From Thermoflexus sp. (GTDB taxonomy: Bacteria > Chloroflexota > Anaerolineae > Thermoflexales > Thermoflexaceae), in NCBI GenBank assembly GCA_017743605.1, contig JAGHYO010000104.1:1-7303 (forward strand): a stretch of DNA of 7,303 bases, in the 5' to 3' direction. The position numbers and the translations under genes were made by a program. The notes under the pieces are model-generated. The model saw only the letters and a list, made by a program, of their open reading frames with translations, searched no databases and was not told the DNA's origin. Positions 1 through 4,798 of the stretch are shown piece by piece (positions within the stretch are counted from its first letter, which is position 1; every line of letters starts with the position of its first letter).

Positions 1-127
1 CCGGGCGCAGCTCGAAGGCCGCCCCGAACAGGAACAGGCTCAGCCCGGCCAGGGTCAGGGTCGGCGTCAGGGCCTCCCGGGCCCGCCCCTCCACGCGCAA
101 GTCCTTCTCGAGCAAGGCTCGGAGCAC
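1..127 (-). CDS. ccmB: Heme exporter membrane protein CcmB, N-terminal fragment (possible internal start)
   Basis: The last visible 42 codons read V/M-LRALLEKDLRVEGRAREA and then a hydrophobic run, LTLAGLSLFLFGAAF. This is the usual CcmB opening: a short amphipathic 'ALLxKDLRxExRxRE' segment followed by the first transmembrane helix. CcmB is the integral membrane partner of CcmA. The GTG at 125-127 is preceded by AGGGAG (134-139) with a 6-nt spacer, a good translation signal. It could therefore be the ccmB start even though the frame is continuous with ccmA. An upstream in-frame ATG (212-214) has no visible Shine-Dalgarno. The rest of the gene lies beyond the window. Confidence 0.75.
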   Translation of the reverse strand, partial: MLRALLEKDLRVEGRAREALTPTLTLAGLSLFLFGAAFELRP

Positions 128-1024
128 GCGGAGCTCCCTGCGCCCACCGGTTGGCGCCCCCGGCGAGGCGCGCTGGGGAGTCCTTGCGCTCCCCTCCGGC
201 CACACCTCGATCATCCGGTGGGACGCCGCTGCCCTCTTCGAGGGTGGATGCAGGGCCTGTCGTCCCCCTAAGGGACGGAGAGCGGACTTGTAGATCTCCC
301 GCAGGGCCTCCGCCGGGAGATCCTGCGGCGCGCCCTCTGCGACGCAGCGCCCGCCGGCTAGCACCACCACCCGATGGGCCGGGGAAGCGGCCGTAGGGTC
401 GTGCAAGGCGATCAGTATAGCGCGCCCCTGATCAGCCAACGTCCGAAGAGCCTCCTGCGCCCGGTCCATTCCCACTACATCCAGCCCGGTGAAGGGTTCG
501 TCCAGGAGCAGCACCGGGGCCGGTGAGAGCAGCACCCGGGCCAGGGCAAGCCGTTGCAACATCCCCCGGGAGAACGTCCGAACCGGATCCCCGGCGCGGT
601 CCGCCAGGCCCATCCATTCCAGGGCCGCGCGCAGCGCCTCGGGATCCTCTGGCCAGCCGTAGAGGCGTTGGGCGAAGCGCAGGTTCTCTGCGGCGGTGAG
701 GTCCAGGTAGAGCCAGGGCTGATGGGTTAGCAGGGTGACCTGCGGCCGCACCCCTGCGCCGTCCGGCGGCCAGCGCCGATCCTCCACATAGACCACGCCG
801 GCGGTGGGGCGGAGGAGGGTGGCCAGCACCCGGAACAGGGTGCTCTTGCCAGCGCCGTTCGGCCCCATCAGGGCCACGATCTCTCCCGGGCGCACGCTTA
901 GCGAGACCCCGCGCAACGCCCAGCGGGGACCGAAGGCCTTCGTCACCCCATCCGCACGCAGGATGGGGGTCGCATTCCATGCGGTTCCCGCTTCCCCCTC
1001 GCGAGCCTGTGTCCGGACATCCAC
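1..1024 (-). CDS. ccmA: Heme exporter ATPase CcmA, reading in frame into CcmB (partial at window edge)
   Basis: This is the ATP-binding subunit of the CcmAB(CD) transporter, which powers release of heme-loaded CcmE in System I cytochrome c maturation. Numbering from a GTG at 1024, the Walker A GPNGAGKST is at residues 54-62, the Q-loop Gln about 102, an SRGML signature near 152-156, Walker B LLLDEP with the D-loop GLD at 172-182, and the switch His in ALHD at 208. The ATPase fold ends near residue 252. The frame then continues through a Pro/Arg/Gly-rich linker of about 47 residues into a CcmB-like N-terminus at residue 300 and leaves the window with no stop. The frame opens after a TAG at 1073-1075. 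The GTG start is tentative: an AGGAG lies 13 nt upstream, and no ATG is available. I hand-checked every TTA, CTA and TCA on the plus strand in the linker, and none is in phase. Either this is a genuine fusion or ccmB is also started internally. The ATPase identification is firm; the exact start and the fusion are less so. Confidence 0.88.
   Translation of the reverse strand, partial: MDVRTQAREGEAGTAWNATPILRADGVTKAFGPRWALRGVSLSVRPGEIVALMGPNGAGKSTLFRVLATLLRPTAGVVYVEDRRWPPDGAGVRPQVTLLTHQPWLYLDLTAAENLRFAQRLYGWPEDPEALRAALEWMGLADRAGDPVRTFSRGMLQRLALARVLLSPAPVLLLDEPFTGLDVVGMDRAQEALRTLADQGRAILIALHDPTAASPAHRVVVLAGGRCVAEGAPQDLPAEALREIYKSALRPLGGRQALHPPSKRAAASHRMIEVWPEGSARTPQRASPGAPTGGRRELRVLRALLEKDLRVEGRAREALTPTLTLAGLSLFLFGAAFELRP
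125..139 (-). promoter_or_regulatory. Ribosome binding site and GTG start for ccmB inside the ccmA frame
   Basis: On the minus strand AGGGAG is followed by CTCCGC and then GTG. This 6-nt spacing is what a free-standing ccmB would use. It matters because no stop codon separates it from ccmA. It suggests either that separate CcmB is made by internal initiation, or that the signal is a relic from before a fusion. Confidence 0.5.
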
Positions 1025-1078
1025 AGACGGTGCCGATCTCCTCTGGGCTCTGATTTCGGCCGACCCTGGCCGCTAGCC

Positions 1079-1111
1079 GAAGGCCTTTGCACCGATTGGT
1101 AAACGGCCTTC
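1079..1111. repeat. 33-bp imperfect palindrome in the ccmA leader
   Basis: The outer arms GAAGGCC (1079-1085) and GGCCTTC (1105-1111) match perfectly. Inside them TTT pairs with AAA across a one-base bulge, and ACC pairs with GGT across a GATT tetraloop with a two-base bulge. That gives about 13 pairs in total. It lies about 55 bp upstream of the ccmA start. It could be an operator or an RNA hairpin; no U-tract follows. Confidence 0.5.
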
Positions 1112-1133
1112 CTAGATGCCTACGGTGCCGGGT

Positions 1134-1169
1134 GTCGACCTTCGACGACGCCTTTTCCCATCGGTCGAC
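1134..1169. repeat. Inverted repeat GTCGACC / GGTCGAC
   Basis: Perfect 7-bp arms lie at 1134-1140 and 1163-1169, separated by 22 bp. Each arm contains the 6-bp palindrome GTCGAC, so the two could also be read as repeated sites. It lies between the other two dyads of the spacer. The function is unknown. Confidence 0.35.
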
Positions 1170-1170
1170 G

Positions 1171-1189
1171 CCGGCCGATCGCTGGCCGG
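1171..1189 (-). repeat. GC-only hairpin just after the cytochrome stop codon
   Basis: CCGGCC (1171-1176) pairs with GGCCGG (1184-1189) across a 7-nt loop. On the minus strand it starts 4 nt after the TAA at 1194-1196. It would be a stable transcript-end stem, but no T-run follows it, so a terminator call is weak. Confidence 0.4.
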
Positions 1190-1193
1190 AGGC

Positions 1194-2924
1194 TTATTCA
1201 ACTCCAATTCGTTCGACGCCCATCCGGCGCATAGCTCGGGCTTTCAGGGCAGCCCGCCGTCGGCGGTAGGTGGCTTCGTCCACCTCCCCCGCCGCGTAGG
1301 CCTCATCCAGTCGGGCGATCTCCTCGGTGGGATCCACCTGCCGGCCCCACCGGACCCATACGATCCCAGCCGCCAGCCCCGCGCCCAGGATCAGCAAGAT
1401 CGGAGCCAGCCAGCTGGGGGCTGCCGAGCGGGGCCGCAGGGAAAGGGTCAACGCCTGCCCCGGATCCGGAGGGCGGACCTCGTAGAGACGATACACTGTC
1501 GCGCCCAGGGTGCGCACGCCTAAATCCCGTATTCCAGGCCCAGTCGCTCCGATCACATCGCCCGCGATCAGAAGGCTCCATTGAGCGACCGGATACAGGG
1601 AACGCAGGGTCAGTGTCCGCGCCTGGGCCAAGGGAAGCTCATACCCGAATGCCGTCTGATAGCCTATCCCAGGGGGAACCGCTGCGGTGTCGATCAGGCG
1701 TTCCCCCTCCTGCCGATAACGGACGCCCAGCTCGCCCTCAGAGATCTGCAGGTTGGAGGCACCAGAAGGCAGGAAGAAGAGCATTCCGGGGCCGTTCGCC
1801 CCCCCATAGGTTGTAGATCCCCGGTTCGAGTAAATCCAGATCTCGGTCACCAGCAGGCGATCCGCCAGCGGCTGCAGGATCCAGTGGGCCTGATCGATAT
1901 GAATCCCTCCGGGGTCCGCAGTCCGGTCAAAGACCGTCAGCGTCACCGTGAGGGTTTGCCCAGCGGTTAGGGTAATCGGAAGGGCCGCGGGGTAAGCGAT
2001 CTCCTGCCATTCCGCCACCGGGAGGTAATCGGCCTCCGCATACACCGGTGCCTCAGGGAAACGGAAGCTCCCATCGGCCGCTGTGCGCACTGTCTGCGAG
2101 AAGATTGGGGAGGACTCGATCAGGGCGTAGAGGGTGACGGTGACACCGGGCGCGGGCGCCTCGGTCGCTCCATAGAGGACCTGGCCCCTCACTTCAGCAG
2201 CCCCTATCGGGCGAGGAGGCTCCCGAGCCTCCCGATCTGTAACAGCGAAGGCCAGATCCGGCAGGTAAGCGATGAGGGCCTGGCGGATCTCTGGGGCGAG
2301 CTCGGGCAGCCCGGCGTGGGCGGGGACCTGTTCCGGCCGCAGCGCCTCGATCCATGCAACGGGGGCCGCTCGGAGCAGCCGCTCTGGATCAGCGAGGGAA
2401 GCCGTCCCCGCGCGTCCGTCCTCCCCGTGGCACGCCGCGCACGCCTCCTGGTAGCGCTGTGGGGCGCTGGCCCGGGCTTCAGGGGGCACGGCCAGAGACC
2501 AGGTGTAGAGGACAACCGCCCAGCGCTCTGCCGTGCTCAGGGTGGTCTCCCAGGGGGGCATGCCCCGCTCCGGTCGTCCTTCGCTGACCAACTGGAACCA
2601 GTCCCACAGAGAGGCAGTGCGGGCGGCGAAGTCCTGCATCAGGTCCAGGCGGGCGTCCGGGAAGCGAGCGCGGAGGGTGGCCGCCTGGGGGCCATCGCCC
2701 CCTCCCAGAGGGCCATGACATGCAGCGCAGCGCTCCCGAAAGATCGCCTGGCCAGTTTTCAGGGAGAGGGAGGCTGGGGGAAGCGCCGGCGTGGGGGTAG
2801 GCACCGCCTGGGTCCGGAAGCGAACGTCGCCGGCGGGCGGAGGGGCGGCTAAGGTCATAGAGCAGCCGGCCAGGAGGATCCCAGCAAGCACGGGAATGAG
2901 GGCACGGGGAAAGCGGTGGCTCAT
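1194..2924 (-). CDS. Di-heme cytochrome c lipoprotein with a beta-rich ectodomain and C-terminal SHOCT-like tail
   Basis: This is a 576-residue membrane-anchored electron-transfer protein and a probable Ccm substrate. A lipoprotein signal peptide ends in LLAGC with Cys21. A Pro/Thr linker follows, then two cytochrome c domains: CAACH at 66-70 with a plausible axial Met in GMPPW at 122, and CAACH at 162-166. The second domain has Val200 where Met is expected and a nearby His203. Residues about 245-295 look like a carboxypeptidase-regulatory (Ig-like) domain (RGQVLYG...VTVTLYAL...ADGSFRF). Residues about 338-500 form a beta-rich region I know only from uncharacterised membrane cytochromes. One transmembrane helix lies at about 504-526, followed by a short helical SHOCT-like tail (about 533-565). 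The start at 2924 has GGAGG 8 nt upstream and overlaps the ccmI-like stop as ATGA. An upstream in-frame ATG at 3116 would lie inside the ccmI-like gene and add a low-complexity head before the signal peptide. The redox partner is unknown. Confidence 0.9.
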   Translation of the reverse strand: MSHRFPRALIPVLAGILLAGCSMTLAAPPPAGDVRFRTQAVPTPTPALPPASLSLKTGQAIFRERCAACHGPLGGGDGPQAATLRARFPDARLDLMQDFAARTASLWDWFQLVSEGRPERGMPPWETTLSTAERWAVVLYTWSLAVPPEARASAPQRYQEACAACHGEDGRAGTASLADPERLLRAAPVAWIEALRPEQVPAHAGLPELAPEIRQALIAYLPDLAFAVTDREAREPPRPIGAAEVRGQVLYGATEAPAPGVTVTLYALIESSPIFSQTVRTAADGSFRFPEAPVYAEADYLPVAEWQEIAYPAALPITLTAGQTLTVTLTVFDRTADPGGIHIDQAHWILQPLADRLLVTEIWIYSNRGSTTYGGANGPGMLFFLPSGASNLQISEGELGVRYRQEGERLIDTAAVPPGIGYQTAFGYELPLAQARTLTLRSLYPVAQWSLLIAGDVIGATGPGIRDLGVRTLGATVYRLYEVRPPDPGQALTLSLRPRSAAPSWLAPILLILGAGLAAGIVWVRWGRQVDPTEEIARLDEAYAAGEVDEATYRRRRAALKARAMRRMGVERIGVE

Positions 2925-3271
2925 TGCAGCTTCCTCCGGAGCTGAGCTCGGCGAGCCCGGACCGCCGCCTCGATCTGTGCCTCGAGATCCGGGACCTCGC
3001 CTTCTTCCTGTAGGGCCTGTCCTACTGCGGCGCCTTCCTTCAGGTAACGCTGGCGCAGGGCTTGGTAATCCTCCTCTGGGATCTTCCCCATCCGCCAGTC
3101 TGTTTCCAGTTCCCAAAGGGTCCTCAGGATCTGCTCATACTGCGCCCGGAGGGCCTCCCGCTCACGCGCTGGATTCGTGAGTTTCTCCTCCCGGAGCGGG
3201 CTCAGGACGTAGAGCAGAGCGAGCAGGGTGATCCCGAAGCCGACCAGCAGAGCCACGAGGGTCTCTCCCAT
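2921..3271 (-). CDS. ccmI: Short CcmI-like membrane protein (apocytochrome chaperone head)
   Basis: This is a 116-residue protein with one N-terminal transmembrane helix (about residues 5-25). An Arg/Glu-rich coiled region follows with LRTLWELETDWRMGKIPEED at about 49-68, then YQALRQRY. That pattern (leu-rich helix, hxxGKI.eedY..lr) is the N-terminal head of CcmI/CycH-type proteins, which help bring apocytochrome c to the CcmF/CcmH lyase. The TPR part of classical CcmI is absent, so only the head domain is present. The gene starts 9 bp after ccmG ends, with AGGAG about 6 nt before the ATG, and its TGA overlaps the cytochrome's ATG by 4 bp, so the two are translationally coupled. The membrane topology and helix motif are visible; the CcmI role is inferred from motif and neighbours. 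A generic small coiled-coil membrane protein is the alternative. Confidence 0.72.
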   Translation of the reverse strand: MGETLVALLVGFGITLLALLYVLSPLREEKLTNPAREREALRAQYEQILRTLWELETDWRMGKIPEEDYQALRQRYLKEGAAVGQALQEEGEVPDLEAQIEAAVRARRAQLRRKLQ

Positions 3272-3280
3272 CGCGAGCTC

Positions 3281-3820
3281 CTATTTCACCAGCGGATCGA
3301 GAACGGCCTCCAGCTCCCCGGGCTGGATCGGTGCCGCCTTGTAGAAAACCACCCGGCCCTCCGGGTCCACCACAAAGGTCTCCGGGACGCCGGTGACGCG
3401 ATACAGTCGGGAGATCCGCGTGCCCAGATCGGGGCCATTGGGATAGGTGATCTCAAACCGCCGCAGGTAATCCATAGCAGCAGAGGGCACATCCAGGTAA
3501 TCCACACCCACAAAGATCACGCCGCGCTCCCGGTATTTCCGCCAGAGGGCTTCCAGCAACGAAGCTTCCTCCTCGCACGGCTTGCACCAGGAGGCCCAGA
3601 AGTTGATCACCACGGGACGCCCACGCCACTCCTGCAACCGGAACTCTCGAATTCCCAGCCCCCCGTCGTAGCCCTCGTAAAGCGGGAGTGAAAAGGACGG
3701 AGCCGGACCGGCGGTCGGCGCAGTCCGTCCTTGTTCGACGAAGGCCCAGCCGAGCAGGGCAAGGAAGATCAGGGCGACGGCCAGGGCCACTCCCCAGCCC
3801 CATCGTCCCATCCGGGCCAT
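3281..3820 (-). CDS. ccmG: Thiol:disulfide oxidoreductase CcmG/ResA/DsbE family
   Basis: This is a 179-residue membrane-tethered thioredoxin-fold protein that reduces disulfides in apocytochrome CXXCH motifs or in CcmH. One transmembrane anchor lies at residues about 9-28. The redox motif is WCKPC (Cys79, Cys82) in the usual NFWASWC context, acidic residues EEE follow at 83-85, and the cis-Pro loop is GVPETF with Pro146. The segment VVDPEGRVVFY is the standard TlpA/ResA strand pair. Length is normal for the family. The ATG at 3820 has AGGAGG about 5 nt upstream; a second ATG at codon 4 is less well placed. It lies 9 bp after ccmH and 9 bp before the ccmI-like gene. The family is firm. Naming it CcmG rather than ResA rests on the Ccm context. 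Confidence 0.93.
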   Translation of the reverse strand: MARMGRWGWGVALAVALIFLALLGWAFVEQGRTAPTAGPAPSFSLPLYEGYDGGLGIREFRLQEWRGRPVVINFWASWCKPCEEEASLLEALWRKYRERGVIFVGVDYLDVPSAAMDYLRRFEITYPNGPDLGTRISRLYRVTGVPETFVVDPEGRVVFYKAAPIQPGELEAVLDPLVK

Positions 3821-3829
3821 ACGGTCCTC

Positions 3830-4318
3830 CTACCAGTTCTCCCGCACCCACTGATCCAGGGCGCGGGCGGCTCCGTCGGAGGCAGCCTCTGGTTGCGTCT
3901 CCGGCGTAGGCGCCGGGCGACGCCATTGGGCCAGGCGGGAGGCCAGCCACAGCCCAGCGGCGAACAGCCCGAGAGCCGGGATCAGCCAGACCCCCAGACC
4001 GATCCCCTGAGGGGGTGGGACAGCCAGCACGCGCATCCCGTAGCGGGAGACGAAGAAATCCACGATCTCCGTCTCGCTCTGGCCCGCTGCAAGCATAGAG
4101 CGGATCTCCTCCTTCCACTGGATGCACGTGGGCGTGTTGCAGACATCCAGCGGCACGTTCTCGCACACCGGGCAATACAGCTGCTGGGCCACCCGGTTGA
4201 CCTCGTCGTCGGGCACCGGGGGGGCAGGGGTCTGGGCCTCTGCGGGCCGGGCTACGGCCAGGGCCCAAACCAGGAAGACAACGCTGAGCGCAAAGCCGAG
4301 AAGGCAGGGTCCTCGCAT
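3830..4318 (-). CDS. ccmH: Cytochrome c maturation protein CcmH (apocytochrome thiol reductase / lyase subunit)
   Basis: This is a 162-residue exported protein. A signal peptide or first transmembrane helix (about 5-24) ends near AEAQ. The CcmH domain begins around residue 37 with QQLYCPVCENVPLDVC, where Cys49 and Cys52 are the conserved redox pair. It continues with the family's three-helix pattern (IRSMLAAGQSETEIVDFFVSRYG). A second transmembrane helix (about 107-127) and a short soluble tail complete it. Cys60 and Cys65 are additional to the proteobacterial motif. CcmH reduces or holds apocytochrome cysteines for CcmF. The ATG at 4318 has GGAG only 2 nt away and GAGGG about 10 nt away, so translation initiation looks unusual. 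The first 22 codons overlap, in another frame, the tail of the broken upstream gene. The identity is firm; the origin of the N-terminus is discussed as a finding. Confidence 0.92.
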   Translation of the reverse strand: MRGPCLLGFALSVVFLVWALAVARPAEAQTPAPPVPDDEVNRVAQQLYCPVCENVPLDVCNTPTCIQWKEEIRSMLAAGQSETEIVDFFVSRYGMRVLAVPPPQGIGLGVWLIPALGLFAAGLWLASRLAQWRRPAPTPETQPEAASDGAARALDQWVRENW

Positions 4319-4798
4319 GTCTCCAGCACCCTCTTATTGACTTGCTCGGCGACCCATTTGTAGAGCTCAGCTCTCATCCTGATCCTAAGCCGATGCTGGC
4401 AGTTGATCCGTTGGATGATTCGATCCAGCTCCTCCCTGGGTTGATCCGGCTTGGCGGGCCTCGCTGGGAACAGGTTTTGAATCGAATACTTGTGGTTCGG
4501 GTCAAGCCACTCCACGATGAGACTTGGTTTCGCCCAAGGCCACTGTTCAACTTCAGGATCAGTAACGATCGCCTCGCAACGATCCTGACAGCCGGATCTG
4601 CGCAACCGGCCCCTCAGCTCCTTTTGAATTTGATCCAGGCCCTCGGGTTTGACGGACGATCCCGCTGGAAGTCCAGCGTCACCAGCGCATAACGAGCCCG
4701 TCGGATGAAGGGTCTGAGCCACTCCTCTGCCCAGTAGAACACATCCGGATCCCCCATCCCTATCCCTGGATGCGCACTGGCTTCAGCATGGCTTCCCC
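4252..4798 (-). pseudogene. Truncated, frameshifted remnant resembling methylation-associated defence protein MAD4
   Basis: Two reading frames together make one protein. Frame A (about 4785-4614) gives AHPGIGMGDPD...EEWLRPFIRRARYALVTLDF and then hits TGA at 4614. Frame B (open 4722-4252) continues with EGLDQIQKELRGRLRRSGC, CEAIVTDPEVEQWPW, a KP.QPREEL region, AELYKWVAEQV and CEDPAFSALRSALSSWFGPW, and stops at 4252. The order HPG, LRPF..RY.ALV.LDF, DPE.E.W.W, ALY..lAe, C.DPAF..LR..L..WF is the pattern I recall for the family annotated MAD4 in the methylation-associated defence system. That name is from memory and unverified. The first 50 or so residues expected before HPG are missing, because ccmF ends at 4799. 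The frames swap near 4644-4650 by one base. Its base composition is visibly less GC-rich than its neighbours, consistent with foreign origin. An intact frameshifted gene is less likely than a pseudogene. Confidence 0.62.

Larger units (their letters stand above)
1025..1193 (-). other. Non-coding spacer between the cytochrome gene and ccmA with three dyads
   Basis: This is the only sizeable gap between genes downstream of ccmF. It holds three inverted repeats: 1171-1189, 1134-1169 and 1079-1111. No T-run follows any of them on the minus strand, so none looks like a classic intrinsic terminator. I see no convincing -35/-10 pair. The spacer may contain the 5' leader and control region of a separate ccmAB transcript, or an RNA-stabilising or processing element within one long transcript. 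Confidence 0.5.

Noticed and set aside
432..980. 182-codon minus-strand frame over ccmA
   Set aside because: It is the wrong frame. It scrambles the Walker motifs, whereas the overlapping frame reads a clean CcmA ATPase.
1171..1189. Intrinsic terminator after the cytochrome gene
   Set aside because: The stem is GC-rich and well placed, but no T-run follows on the minus strand. It is listed only as a hairpin.
2925..3116. Upstream extension of the cytochrome gene to an ATG at 3116
   Set aside because: It lies wholly inside the ccmI-like gene, is low-complexity Arg/Gly/Pro, and would bury the lipoprotein signal peptide. The ATG at 2924 has a strong GGAGG and an ATGA overlap.
3062..4363. Plus-strand open frames opposite ccmG and ccmH
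   Set aside because: They are antisense shadows rich in Arg, Pro, Gly and Gln with no recognisable motif, while the minus strand holds conserved proteins throughout.
4757..4789. Tiny open frame after ccmF (ATG at 4789) with a purine-rich ribosome site
   Set aside because: It is only nine codons with no supporting homology. It more likely reflects the junction of the truncated gene.
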